From contig NZ_MDEE01000014.1 of the NCBI RefSeq assembly GCF_002939865.1, forward strand, positions 54,598 to 118,597: a stretch of 64,000 nucleotides of DNA, written 5' to 3'. The DNA is from Xanthomonas dyei (GTDB lineage: Bacteria > Pseudomonadota > Gammaproteobacteria > Xanthomonadales > Xanthomonadaceae). The notes under the pieces are model-generated. The model did no database searches. It saw nothing but the letters and a program-made list of their open reading frames with translations, and was not told where the DNA came from. This document shows, one piece after another, positions 39,456 through 48,588 of this stretch. Numbering within the stretch: position 1 is the first letter of the stretch; each line of letters opens with the position of its first letter. The position numbers and the translations under genes are program-made.

Positions 39456-41627
39456 TCAGGCGCCAAGCAACTCGAACGTCACCGCTTCGCCACTCTTGGC
39501 CGACGCGCACACCCACACATCGAACACGCCGGGCTCGGCGCCGAACACGCCCTTGGGATTGGTAAACGCCAGCGCCTCGCGCGTCAGCGTGAACACCACA
39601 TCCCTGTGTTGGCCAGGTTGCAGCAACACCTTGCGGAACCCCTTGAGCTCGCGCACCGGGCGCACGCGGCTTGCCACGCGGTCGTGCACATACAACTGCA
39701 CCACTTCTTCGCCGGCCACGGTTCCGGTATTGGTCACGCGCGTGGTGATGGTCAGCGTGTCGTCCCACCCAAGTTGCGCGGCGCTCAACTGCGGCTGCGC
39801 ATAGGCAAATGTGGTGTAGCTCAGGCCATGCCCAAACGGGTACAGCGGCTCGTTGGGCATTTCGCGCCAACGCGCCTTGTATTCGGACAACGTCGGCAGC
39901 TCGGGACGGCCGGTGCGCAGATGATTGTAGAAATACGGCTGCTGTCCGGTGACCTGCGGAAAGCTGATCGGCAGGCGCGCGGACGGGTTGTAGTCGCCGA
40001 ACAACACATCGGCCACGCCGGTGCCGGTCTGGGTGCCCAGATACCAGGTCACCGCAATCGCCTCAGCGTCGCGTACCGCGCCATGCAGTGCCAACGCACG
40101 GCCATTGCGCAACAGCACAACGATGGGCGTGCCGGTGGCGGCAACCGCTTCGGCCAGCGCCTGCTGCGCCGGCGGCAACGTAATGTCGGTGCGCGACTGC
40201 GCCTCGCCACTGAAGCGCTGCGGCTCGCCGAGTGCCAGCACCACCACATCGGCGGCCTGTGCGGCATCGATGGCCGCCGAAATACCGCCCGGCAGCACCT
40301 CTTCCAGGCCACAACCCTGCACAACGCTCAGATCGTCGGTGCCGACGACGGCGCGCACGCCCTGCTCCAGGGTCACGTAACGCGACTTGTCGCCGAACAA
40401 GGTCCAGCACCCTTCGATGTTCTCGCGGTCCTGCACGAACGGGCCGATCAACGCGATCCGCTGCCCGCTCTTCTTCAGCGGCAGCAGCGCGCCGTCGTTC
40501 TTCAGCAACACGATCGAACGCCGCGCCGCATCGCGCGACAACGCATCGTGTGCAGGCAAGTGAGCGTTATCGGCTTCGCGTGCCGGGTCCAGCGAGCGAT
40601 ATGGATTGTCGAACAGGCCAATGGCCTCTTTCAGCTGCAACATGCGACGCACGCTGGCATCCAGCGTGGCCATCGGCACCTCGCCGCTTTCCACCAGCGA
40701 CGGCAGATGTGCGGCATAGAAACCGCTCTGCATGCTCAGGTCCAACCCGGCCAGAAACGCCTTCTTGGTCGCATCACGCTCATCGGCGGCGTAGCCATGC
40801 GCGATCAATTCCATGTCGGCGGTGTAGTCGGAAACCACCACGCCCGGAAACTGCCATTCCCCGCGCAGGATCTCGGTCAGCAACTCGTGATTGGCGCTGG
40901 CAGGCACGCCATTGATGTCGTTGAAGGAGGACATCACCGTCAATGCGCCGGCATCGAAGGCGGCCTTGAACGGCGGCAGATGCACATCGCGCAGCGTCTG
41001 CGGCGCGATATCGACGGTGTTGTATTCCATACCCGCCGCCACCGCACCATAGGCGGCAAAGTGCTTCGGGGTCGCCAACAGGCAATCGTCGGCGGTGAGG
41101 TCGCTGCCCTGAAAACCGCGCACGCGCGCGGCGGCAAATGCGGCACCCAGTAATACGTCTTCGCCGGCGCCTTCCGCGCCACGGCCCCAGCGCTGGTCGC
41201 GCGCGATGTCCACCGCCGGTGCGTAGGTCCAGTGCAGGCCGGCGGCGGTGGCTTCGATCGCGGTGGCGCGCGCGGTGCGCTCGGCCAACTCGGGCTCGAA
41301 GCTGGCTGCTTCGCCCAGCGGGATCGGGAATACCGTGCGCATTCCGTGGATTACGTCGGCGGCCAGGATCACCGGGATGCCCAGGCGGCTCTCTTCCACC
41401 GCCACCTTCTGGATCTGCACGCCCAACGCGGCGCCCACGCCATTGAACAGCGAGCCCACCCGGCCCTGCCGCACCTGCTGCAGCACCTCGTCGGCGTTGA
41501 GCACATTGGCTTCGGGATTCACGTCCGGTGCGAACGGCCGCACCATGTCGGCGAACACACCCAACTGTCCGACCTTCTCTTCGACGGTCATCCGGGCAAT
41601 CAGGGTTTCGATGCGATCAGCAGCCAT
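39456..41627 (-). CDS. bglX: Glycoside hydrolase family 3 beta-glucosidase
   Basis: Retaining beta-glucosidase or related glycosidase of 723 residues without a signal peptide, so probably cytoplasmic, unlike E. coli periplasmic BglX. The N-terminal TIM barrel has the GH3 motifs ATPKHFAAYGA and GVVVSDYTADMEL with the nucleophile Asp. The alpha/beta sandwich (GQRIALIGPFV and VVLALGEPQRFSGE) and a C-terminal fibronectin-III-like domain (TGTVAGEEVVQLYVHD) follow. A LacI-type half-palindrome lies just upstream. It probably processes oligosaccharides imported during plant cell-wall use, but the exact sugar is unknown. Confidence 0.92.
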   Translation of the reverse strand: MAADRIETLIARMTVEEKVGQLGVFADMVRPFAPDVNPEANVLNADEVLQQVRQGRVGSLFNGVGAALGVQIQKVAVEESRLGIPVILAADVIHGMRTVFPIPLGEAASFEPELAERTARATAIEATAAGLHWTYAPAVDIARDQRWGRGAEGAGEDVLLGAAFAAARVRGFQGSDLTADDCLLATPKHFAAYGAVAAGMEYNTVDIAPQTLRDVHLPPFKAAFDAGALTVMSSFNDINGVPASANHELLTEILRGEWQFPGVVVSDYTADMELIAHGYAADERDATKKAFLAGLDLSMQSGFYAAHLPSLVESGEVPMATLDASVRRMLQLKEAIGLFDNPYRSLDPAREADNAHLPAHDALSRDAARRSIVLLKNDGALLPLKKSGQRIALIGPFVQDRENIEGCWTLFGDKSRYVTLEQGVRAVVGTDDLSVVQGCGLEEVLPGGISAAIDAAQAADVVVLALGEPQRFSGEAQSRTDITLPPAQQALAEAVAATGTPIVVLLRNGRALALHGAVRDAEAIAVTWYLGTQTGTGVADVLFGDYNPSARLPISFPQVTGQQPYFYNHLRTGRPELPTLSEYKARWREMPNEPLYPFGHGLSYTTFAYAQPQLSAAQLGWDDTLTITTRVTNTGTVAGEEVVQLYVHDRVASRVRPVRELKGFRKVLLQPGQHRDVVFTLTREALAFTNPKGVFGAEPGVFDVWVCASAKSGEAVTFELLGA

Positions 41628-41640
41628 GAGATCCTTGAGA

Positions 41641-41648
41641 AAACGTTT
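41641..41648. promoter_or_regulatory. LacI/PurR-type operator core upstream of the beta-glucosidase gene
   Basis: The palindrome AAACGTTT lies 13 bp upstream of the start codon. This core is typical for operators of LacI-family regulators, which often repress sugar-utilisation genes. No LacI-family gene is nearby, so the regulator would act in trans. The flanks are only partly symmetric, which lowers confidence. Confidence 0.45.
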
Positions 41649-41884
41649 ACATGGCCGGCAATTCTAGCCTGACGCGACCGCGGGGATGCAACTCTTCTGC
41701 CTGTTCAGGCTGATGTTCAGTCCCGTTGACAGACGTTGAACGGCACAATGGCGATCTACCCTGCAGTCGCTCATGCTTCACCGCAACCGTTCAATACCTG
41801 CCATCGGTGGGCGCCCGGAACATCCAGACGGCCCAGTCGCCGACAAGACCGAGCGCTACTGTACGGGCAGGGAGCAGATACGCC

Positions 41885-42262
41885 CTATAGAGAGGGTGGC
41901 ACGTCAACAGAAACGCGTGCGCGCTCGATGATCACACCTACCGCCTGCGCGCCGCGCACCGCGCCGGGCTTGCTCAGCTTCAACCGCAGCCAGTGCACGC
42001 CAAACTCGTCCAGCACGATCGCCGCGCAGCGCTCGGCCAGCGTCTCGACCAGCCCGAAGTCCGAGGCCTGCACGAATTCGATCAGGCGCTTGCTCACCGC
42101 CTTGTAGTTCAAGGTGTCGGCAATGTCGTCGCTGGCCGCCGGAATGCGGTTGTCGAACCCCATCTCCAGATCGAACCGCAAGGTCTGCCGGATCCGCCGC
42201 TCCCAGTCGTAGATGCCGATCAGCGCATCGATGTCCAGGCCTTCAATAAAAACTTTGTCCAT
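41885..42262 (-). CDS. folB: Dihydroneopterin aldolase FolB
   Basis: Folate biosynthesis: cleaves 7,8-dihydroneopterin to 6-hydroxymethyl-7,8-dihydropterin. The 125-residue length is standard. Motifs are MDKVFIEGLDIDALIGIYDWE with the substrate-binding Glu, DTLNYKAVSKRL, and the catalytic Lys in LSKPGAVRGA near the C-terminus. The ATG is at 42260-42262, directly beside the heptamer repeat element B. It is downstream of tsaD on the same strand. Confidence 0.95.
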   Translation of the reverse strand: MDKVFIEGLDIDALIGIYDWERRIRQTLRFDLEMGFDNRIPAASDDIADTLNYKAVSKRLIEFVQASDFGLVETLAERCAAIVLDEFGVHWLRLKLSKPGAVRGAQAVGVIIERARVSVDVPPSL

Positions 42263-42266
42263 GGGT

Positions 42267-42373
42267 GGGGAATCGGGAATAGGAATTAGGGAATGGTGAG
42301 AAGCACAAGCAACAGCAAAGCAGCACGGAACGAATCGGAATAGCGCTCTTACGATTCCCGATTCCCGATTCCC
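42267..42373. repeat. GATTCCC heptamer hairpin element B
   Basis: Left array 42267-42294 consists of GGGAAT-type units (GGGGAATCGGGAAT, then AGGGAAT). Right array 42353-42373 has three tandem GATTCCC units. The arrays are inverted around about 58 bp. The right array lies inside the last codons of tsaD, and the left one abuts the folB start region. Confidence 0.82.
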
Positions 42374-43413
42374 GCATCCCGCGCCGCCGCTAGCGGCGGC
42401 AAACCTGCCATATCCCAGCGCGGCGTCACATGCACCTCGGCCCCGGCACGCTCGCCGGCTTCCAGCCGCAGCGCGCCGGCGAAGGCGATCATGGCACCGT
42501 TATCGGTGCACAGGGCCGGCCGCGGGAAGCAGACCCGGCCTCCCCGGCGCTGCGCAGCCTCGTGCAGCTGCGCGCGCAGGCGCTTGTTGGCGCCCACCCC
42601 GCCGGCCACCACCAGCGTAGTGCAGCCGGCCGCATCCAGCGCGCGCAGGCATTTGATCGCCAGCGTCTCCACCACCGCATCTTCGAAGCCGCGCGCAATA
42701 TCCGCGCGCGTGGTGTCGGACTGGTCGCTGGCGCGCCAGGCCAGCAGCACCTGGGTCTTGAGCCCGCTGAAACTGAAATCCAGCCCCGGCCGGTCGGTCA
42801 TCGGCCGAGCGAACTTATAGCGCCCGGGCGTGCCGGTTTCGGCCAGGGCCGCCAGCTGCGGGCCGCCCGGATATGGCAGGCCCATCATCTTGGCGGTCTT
42901 GTCGAAAGCCTCGCCCGCCGCATCGTCCAGAGTCTCGCCGAGTACTTGGTAACGCCCGAGCGCCTTCACCGACACCAGCTGGGTGTGCCCGCCGGAGACC
43001 AGCAGCGCCACGAACGGCGGCTGCGGCGGGTCGTCTTCCATCAACGGCGCAAGCAGATGGCCTTCCATGTGATGCACGCCGATCGCCGGCACGTCCAGCG
43101 CCCAGGCCAGCGAGCGCGCCACGCCGGCACCTACCAAGAGTGCGCCGACTAGGCCCGGGCCGGCGGTATAGGCCACCCCATCCAGCTCGTCGATGCGCAA
43201 CCCGGCCTCGCCCAGGGTTTGGCGGATCAGCGGCAGCAGCTTGCGCACATGATCGCGGCTGGCCAGTTCCGGCACCACCCCGCCGTATTCGGCATGCAGC
43301 GCGATCTGGCTGTAGACCGCATGGGCGCGCAGCGCCGGAACGCCGGACAAGGCGGTGTCGTAGACCGCCACGCCGGTCTCATCGCACGATGATTCGATCC
43401 CAAGGACTTTCAC
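42349..43413 (-). CDS. tsaD: tRNA N6-threonylcarbamoyladenosine synthase subunit TsaD
   Basis: Transfers the threonylcarbamoyl group to A37 of ANN-decoding tRNAs, with TsaB and TsaE. 354 residues starting at GTG 43411-43413 ([13 protein letters not shown]). The iron-binding HxxxH is in [12 protein letters not shown], with ASKH-type fold motifs [10 protein letters not shown] and [11 protein letters not shown]. An ATG-free frame runs further upstream but has no family match. The last residues, GIGNRES, are encoded by the GGGAATC repeat array, so the C-terminus looks extended by the repeat. It is divergent from rpsU. Confidence 0.95.
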   Translation of the reverse strand: MKVLGIESSCDETGVAVYDTALSGVPALRAHAVYSQIALHAEYGGVVPELASRDHVRKLLPLIRQTLGEAGLRIDELDGVAYTAGPGLVGALLVGAGVARSLAWALDVPAIGVHHMEGHLLAPLMEDDPPQPPFVALLVSGGHTQLVSVKALGRYQVLGETLDDAAGEAFDKTAKMMGLPYPGGPQLAALAETGTPGRYKFARPMTDRPGLDFSFSGLKTQVLLAWRASDQSDTTRADIARGFEDAVVETLAIKCLRALDAAGCTTLVVAGGVGANKRLRAQLHEAAQRRGGRVCFPRPALCTDNGAMIAFAGALRLEAGERAGAEVHVTPRWDMAGLPPLAAARDAGIGNRES

Positions 43414-43567
43414 GGCAGCTCGGCAGATAGAACAGGTCTCTATTTTCGCAGCTTTTGTGCTGCGCAGATGCGCCGCCGGCGATATGCTGCGCGCCCGCAT
43501 TCGCAGCGCCGGATCGGGCGCAAACGCACGCTCTGGCAGGCGTGTCGAGGTAAATGTCGGCAGGGGC

Positions 43568-43595
43568 TTGCAGGTCGTTGGCAAGTCGTTATAAT
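43568..43595 (+). promoter_or_regulatory. Sigma-70 promoter for rpsU
   Basis: TTGCAG (43568-43573) and a perfect TATAAT (43590-43595) are separated by 16 bp, about 97 bp upstream of the rpsU ATG. It is the best consensus promoter I can see in the window and fits the high expression of a ribosomal protein gene. Confidence 0.8.
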
Positions 43596-43691
43596 GCGCG
43601 GCTCGCCGGGGCAACCCGGAAATTCCGTCACGCGAGTCCGCTCGCACCCGCCCGGGGCTCCCGGACGGAAATCCCATTATCTGGAGAACCC

Positions 43692-43907
43692 ATGCCCAGC
43701 GTTAAAGTCCGCGAGAACGAGCCCTTCGAATTTGCGCTCCGCCGTTTCAAGCGCACCTGCGAAAAGGCCGGCGTGCTGGCCGAAACCCGCAAGCGCGAGT
43801 TCTATGAAAAGCCGACCCAGGAGCGTAAGCGCAAGGCTGCCGCTGCTGTGAAGCGTCAGTTGCGTCGTTCCTCGCGCGACGTCACCAAGCGCCAGCGCTT
43901 GTACTGA
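43692..43907 (+). CDS. rpsU: 30S ribosomal protein S21
   Basis: 71 residues, the normal length for bS21, starting [19 protein letters not shown] and ending in a very basic tail ([13 protein letters not shown]). It binds the 30S subunit near the anti-Shine-Dalgarno region. The ATG at 43692 follows GGAGAACCC. It opens the block rpsU, yqeY-like, brkB-like, dnaG, though a terminator follows rpsU. Confidence 0.98.
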
Positions 43908-43970
43908 TCGAACGCGGTTCTTGCCGGTGGGTCTGCGCTGTAGGCGCGGCCCATCGAAAAAGAACCCAAG

Positions 43971-44001
43971 AGCCGGCACGCGCAAGCGTCGCCGGCTTTT
44001 T
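43971..44001 (+). terminator. Rho-independent terminator after rpsU
   Basis: AGCCGGC and GCCGGCT, extended by CGC/GCG, form a stem followed by TTTTTGT. It should give a short rpsU mRNA, with partial read-through possible into the yqeY-like gene. Confidence 0.82.
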
Positions 44002-44160
44002 GTATTGGTCCGTTGACCGGATCGAACTGCGTCATGGGCGATACGACGCTGCCGGCCCCGCGCCGCGCACAGCCCTCTCGCCCGCCCCATCTGTTTCGCC
44101 GACGCACGTTGCCAGCCGCAGCGCGTCGACACCTCTCACTACGTAACCAGGAGTTACCGC

Positions 44161-44607
44161 ATGCCCCTCAAGCAGCAGCTCACCGATGACATGAAGGCCG
44201 CGATGAAGTCCGGCGACAAGCACAGCCTGGGCGTGATCCGGCTGATCAACGCCGCGATCAAGCAGAAGGAAGTGGACGAGCGCATCGAGATGGACGACGC
44301 CGCGGTGATCGCCGTGCTCGACAAGATGGTCAAGCAGCGCAAGGACTCGGTCACCCAGTTCGAAGCCGCCGCACGCGAGGACCTGGCGCAGATCGAGCGC
44401 GAGGAAATCGTGGTGATCGAACGCTACCTGCCGGCCAAGATGGGCGAAGCCGACATCGTCGCCGCCATCCAGGCCGCCATCACCGAAACAGGTGCCAGCA
44501 GCCCGGCCGACATCGGCAAGCTGATGGGCGCACTCAAGCCCAAGCTGGCCGGTCAGGCCGACATGGGCCTGGTCTCGACCCTGGTCAAGCAGCACCTGGC
44601 AGGCTGA
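44161..44607 (+). CDS. GatB/YqeY domain protein
   Basis: 148 residues of the YqeY family, related to the tail domain of the GatB tRNA amidotransferase subunit. It starts MPLKQQLTDDMKAAMKSGDK and contains the characteristic VIERYLPAKMGEADIVAAIQ and a C-terminal GKLMGALKPKLAGQADM. Its biological role is not settled; a link to tRNA-dependent amidation or translation is inferred from homology. It sits between rpsU and dnaG, as in many bacteria. Confidence 0.93.
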   Translation: MPLKQQLTDDMKAAMKSGDKHSLGVIRLINAAIKQKEVDERIEMDDAAVIAVLDKMVKQRKDSVTQFEAAAREDLAQIEREEIVVIERYLPAKMGEADIVAAIQAAITETGASSPADIGKLMGALKPKLAGQADMGLVSTLVKQHLAG

Positions 44608-45031
44608 TCCACGCGTCCGCGCTGCCCTGCGCCAACGGCCGGGGCACTGCGGACCGCGCGTGTTGCATGACCGCAGTGGGGCGGTGATACGTCATCGACG
44701 ACGCTGTCCGTTGAAGATGCCGGCCCCGTGGTGTTGCCGAAATACGCGCTCACGCCACAGCGCAACGCCGCTGTCGGCCAGACTCACGAAGAAGCTTCGC
44801 ACCTCGAAGACGCAACGCCTTATCCAAAGGCGCGATACGGCAGCCGCATCGCGCACCGAGCGAGCGCATCGCCCACAGATTGACGTATGCACCGCCCGCG
44901 GCGCGCGCGCTTTCACCCCTCCTTCGATTTGGCCCTGCTAGAACGGGTACGCCAGCGCAGGCGTGGGCAAGGTTTTCCCGCATACCGACCTTGCTCCGAC
45001 CCACCTGCGCGCGCAACGGTATGCGCCAAGG
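44608..45031. other. Intergenic region upstream of the BrkB-like gene
   Basis: 424 bp with no credible gene on either strand. Several short open frames overlap, none with a ribosome site or recognisable product. No repeat, hairpin terminator or strong promoter was found. Confidence 0.45.
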
Positions 45032-46006
45032 ATGTTCCCGCCGGTGACGACGCTTTCAACCGCCTATCTGCACAAGCATGTGAGCCGTCTGCAGCGCAGC
45101 GTGCCGATGGCCCTGCTGAACCGCTTTATCGAAATCGACGTCATGACGCAGGCTGCGTCGTTGTCGTTTTACGCACTCCTGTCGTTGGCACCGCTGTTGG
45201 TGCTGCTGTTATGGCTGACGGCCTCGCTGTATCCGCCTGCGCAGGAGGCGTTGGTGCAGCAGGTTGCGCAACTGGCCGGCAGCAGCGCGGCCGAAGTTGC
45301 GCAGACCATCATCCGCAACGCCACCGCTCAGCCCGGCGTGGGCTCGCTGGCGGGCTTGTGGAGCACGCTGCTGCTGTTCATCGGCGCCACTGCGGTGTTT
45401 GCGCAGTTGCAGAACGCCCTGAACCTGATTTTCCGCACCGACAAACAACGCCTGGACGGCCTGATGGCGTGGCTGAAAAAGCGCGTGTTCTCGTTCGGCG
45501 TGATCCTGGCATTGGGCTTCTTGCTGATCGTGTCGATGATCGCCACCACTGCGTTGCAGGTGGTGTTTGCGCGCCTGCCGTCGGTGCTGCCGGCCGTGGG
45601 CTACGTCACCACGCTGGCCCTGTATTCGTTGGCGTTCGCATTTTTGTATCGCTATCTGCCCGACCGCACCGTCGATTGGCGCCAGGCGTTTCTGGGTGGC
45701 GTCATCACCGCACTGCTGTTTGCGCTGGGCCGTTATGCCATTGGCGTGTATATCGCCACTGCGGCGCCCGGCAGCGCGTACGGCTCGATGGGCACGCTGG
45801 TGATCCTACTGGTGTGGATGTATTACGCCTCGGTAGTGTTCTTCGTCGGTGCATTGATCACCGCGGTGATCGACGAACGGGTGCGCTCGCACCGCAAGTT
45901 GCGCGAGGCCGGCGTGGACCCGGAGCACCCGCCGGTGATCGTGCCGCCAGCCGATGCGCAGGTGGCTTCCGCAGTCCCGCAACCGACATCGTCGCAGCAC
46001 AGCTGA
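45032..46006 (+). CDS. YihY/BrkB-family membrane protein
   Basis: 324 residues from ATG 45032, with six membrane spans of the YihY (formerly RNase BN) fold: QAASLSFYALLSLAPLLVLLL, SLAGLWSTLLLFIGATAVF, VILALGFLLIVSMIATTAL and later spans. AAG GATG upstream is very close, so MALLNRF at about residue 27 is a possible alternative start. Earlier annotation as ribonuclease BN is now considered wrong for this family; the function is unclear. The C-terminal tail is Pro/Ala-rich. Confidence 0.85.
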   Translation: MFPPVTTLSTAYLHKHVSRLQRSVPMALLNRFIEIDVMTQAASLSFYALLSLAPLLVLLLWLTASLYPPAQEALVQQVAQLAGSSAAEVAQTIIRNATAQPGVGSLAGLWSTLLLFIGATAVFAQLQNALNLIFRTDKQRLDGLMAWLKKRVFSFGVILALGFLLIVSMIATTALQVVFARLPSVLPAVGYVTTLALYSLAFAFLYRYLPDRTVDWRQAFLGGVITALLFALGRYAIGVYIATAAPGSAYGSMGTLVILLVWMYYASVVFFVGALITAVIDERVRSHRKLREAGVDPEHPPVIVPPADAQVASAVPQPTSSQHS

Positions 46007-46090
46007 GCGTGGGCTGATGCGGGCAGCGGCCGCGCAGGCGGGCGCCTTCTAAAACAGGGCGGCCGCTGGCCGCTGCGATATCCTAACGGG

Positions 46091-47839
46091 ATGGCCCGCA
46101 TCCCCGACGCATTCATCGACGAACTGCTAGCACGCACCGACATCGTCGAAGTGGTGGGCGGCCGCGTGCCGCTCAAGCGTCAGGGCAAGGAGTATTCGGC
46201 GCGTTGCCCGTTCCACGACGAGCGCTCGGCCTCGTTCACGGTCTCGCCGACCAAGCAGTTCTATCACTGCTTCGGCTGCGGCGCGCATGGCACCGCGATC
46301 AGCTTTTTGATGAATTACGACCGCCTCGAATTTCTCGATGCGGTCGACGAGCTGGCCAAGCGCGCCGGCATGGAAATTCCGCGCGATACCCAGCAGCGCA
46401 CGCCGCAGCAGCAGGACGACAGCCGCGAGCTGTATTCGGCACTGGAAGCGGCCACCAAGTTCTTCCAGCGTCAGCTCGAAGGCAGCGCGCGCGCGGCCGA
46501 GTATCTGGATGGGCGCGGCGTGGATGCCGACAACCGCGCGCGTTTCCAGATCGGCTATGCGCCCGATGGCTACAGCGCATTGAAGGACACCCTGGGCACC
46601 GATGCGCGCCGCATGAGCGTGCTCGAACGTGCCGGGCTGTTTTCCAAGAACGACCGCGGCCATGTCTACGACAAATTCCGCGACCGGGTGATGTTTCCGA
46701 TCTTCGACCGCCGCGGCCGGGTGATCGCCTTCGGCGGTCGCATCATGGGCGCGCCGGCCGATGGCCGCGACCCGGGGCCGAAGTACCTCAATTCGCCGGA
46801 AACCGCTCTGTTCCACAAGGGCCGCGAGCTGTATGGCCTGTGGCAGGTGCGCCAGGCCAACCAGAAGATCGAGCGACTGATCGTGGTGGAGGGCTACATG
46901 GACGTGGTCTCGCTGTTCCAGTTCGGCGTCACCCAGGCGGTGGCCACGTTGGGCACCGCCACCACGCCCGAACATGCCGAACTGCTGTTCCGCAATGCGC
47001 CGGATGTGTACTTCTGCTTCGACGGCGACAACGCCGGGCGCAAGGCCGGTTGGCGCGCGCTCGAATCGGTGCTGCCGCGCATGAAGGACGGCCGCCAGGC
47101 GTTCTTCCTGTTCCTGCCCGATGGCGAAGACCCGGACACCATCGTGCGCAAGGAAGGTGCGCAGGCCTTCGATCAGCGCCTGAAACAAGCCACGCCGCTG
47201 TCGCAATTCTTTTTCGACGAAATGTCGCGCGAGATCAATCTGCACACGCTCGATGGCAAGGCGCGCCTGGCCGAGCGTGCCAAGCCGATGCTGGCGCAGA
47301 TTCCCGAAGGCGCCTTCGGCGATCTGATGAAGCAGGAACTGGCGCGCATGACCGGCGTCGGTGCGAGCATGTCCGCGCAGCAGTCCTCGTCCAAATCGCG
47401 GCCGCCTGCGCGCATGGCGGCGCCCACGCAGAAACGCAGCCTGGTGCGTGCGTCCATCGCCATCCTGTTGCAACAACCCTCACTGGCGATGAGCCTGGAA
47501 GGCGACCACGATTTTTCCGGTTTGCGCCTGCCCGGCATCGAGTTGTTGATGGAGTTGCTGGCGCTGGTGCGGCAACGGCCGGAAATCAGCACCGGCGCGC
47601 TGCTGGAACACTTCGCCGACCGCGAGGAACTGGTTGCGCTGCAGAAGCTGGCCGCGCAGGAGCTCCCCGGCGACGAGCACAGCTGGGCGATCGAGTTGCA
47701 CGACGTCGTCGCCCAACTCGACAAGCAATTGCTGCGTCAGCGCGTGGAAGAACTGCAAGCCAAACAGCGTGCGCAGGGCCTGGACAACACCGACAAATAC
47801 GAAATGCGCGAGTTGCTGAAGGCGCTCGCAGCGTTGTGA
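46091..47839 (+). CDS. dnaG: DNA primase DnaG
   Basis: Makes RNA primers for replication. 582 residues with the three expected parts: N-terminal CHC2 zinc-binding domain (RCPFHDERSASFTVSPTKQF, then YHCFGCGAHG), the TOPRIM catalytic core (VVEGYMDVVSLFQFG and CFDGDNAGRKAGW with its acidic residues), and a C-terminal DnaB-interaction domain. ATG 46091. It is followed by a four-codon-frame overlap (TGATG) with the phosphatase-like gene. rpoD, which follows dnaG in E. coli, is not present here. Confidence 0.97.
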   Translation: MARIPDAFIDELLARTDIVEVVGGRVPLKRQGKEYSARCPFHDERSASFTVSPTKQFYHCFGCGAHGTAISFLMNYDRLEFLDAVDELAKRAGMEIPRDTQQRTPQQQDDSRELYSALEAATKFFQRQLEGSARAAEYLDGRGVDADNRARFQIGYAPDGYSALKDTLGTDARRMSVLERAGLFSKNDRGHVYDKFRDRVMFPIFDRRGRVIAFGGRIMGAPADGRDPGPKYLNSPETALFHKGRELYGLWQVRQANQKIERLIVVEGYMDVVSLFQFGVTQAVATLGTATTPEHAELLFRNAPDVYFCFDGDNAGRKAGWRALESVLPRMKDGRQAFFLFLPDGEDPDTIVRKEGAQAFDQRLKQATPLSQFFFDEMSREINLHTLDGKARLAERAKPMLAQIPEGAFGDLMKQELARMTGVGASMSAQQSSSKSRPPARMAAPTQKRSLVRASIAILLQQPSLAMSLEGDHDFSGLRLPGIELLMELLALVRQRPEISTGALLEHFADREELVALQKLAAQELPGDEHSWAIELHDVVAQLDKQLLRQRVEELQAKQRAQGLDNTDKYEMRELLKALAAL

Positions 47840-48336
47840 TGCATCAGTGCCTACGCCATGCGGCCTGGTGCATTGCGCTGCTCAGCGGCATTGCGTTCGC
47901 GCAGGAAACGCCCGCAGGCACCACCCGCAATCTCGTCAGTTCCGGCCAGCCCACGCAGGCGGACCTACGTGCTGCTGCGGCCCAGGGCGTCACCACCGTG
48001 ATCGATTTGCGCGCCCCCGAGGAGCCACGCGGCTACGCCCAAATCGCAGCCGCCGACGCACTGGGCCTGTGCTATGTCCGCCTGCCGATCCGCAACGCCG
48101 ATGCACTCACGCCAGAGGCCGCACGCGTCTTGCAGCGGGTGCTCGATCAACAACAGCAGGGCACGGTGTTACTGCATTGCGCCAGCGGCAATCGCGCCGG
48201 CGCGCTGCTGGCCCTGCTCGCCGCACGCGAAGGCGCCAGTCCCGAACAGGCGCTGCAGATCGGGCGCGAAGCCGGCATGCAGCCATCGCTGGAAGCGGCG
48301 GTACGCAAACAACTCGGCGCCGAACCGCAGCGCTGA
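47839..48336 (+). CDS. Exported phosphatase-like protein (DUF442/BLH-type)
   Basis: 165 residues with a signal peptide (MHQCLRHAAWCIALLSGIA, then FAQE). The core resembles the beta-lactamase-hydrolase-like/DUF442 phosphatase group: SSGQPTQADLRAAAAQGVTTV, IDLRAPEEPRG, and the P-loop VLLHCASGNRAGAL. The loop is CxxxxR, one residue shorter than the CX5R of classical tyrosine phosphatases, so activity is uncertain. ATG 47839 overlaps the dnaG stop by one base (TGATG), indicating co-translation. Confidence 0.75.
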   Translation: MHQCLRHAAWCIALLSGIAFAQETPAGTTRNLVSSGQPTQADLRAAAAQGVTTVIDLRAPEEPRGYAQIAAADALGLCYVRLPIRNADALTPEAARVLQRVLDQQQQGTVLLHCASGNRAGALLALLAAREGASPEQALQIGREAGMQPSLEAAVRKQLGAEPQR

Positions 48337-48588
48337 GAACCTTTGGTGAGCCGGGCAGCAACAACGACACAGCCTTGGAGCAGCTAACAAAACTGTGCGC
48401 ATCGACAGGCGGGCGCGGCCGGTGCTCGGTGCGGCATGTCCCACGCGTACCCTCCGGTGCTGAGTGCACCGTCCACACCGACCTGACGACTGCTAGCCAC
48501 GTTTGGTGAGCCGCTCTTAGGCAGCGCCCGCACGCGTCGTAGAATGATCCGCTCCCCGCGCACGTTCGCGCGATACCGTCGGATCTCG

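Noticed and set aside
45032..46006. Ribonuclease BN annotation for the YihY/BrkB-like gene
   Set aside because: The product is a polytopic membrane protein; RNase BN activity was later assigned to an unrelated metallo-beta-lactamase-fold protein.
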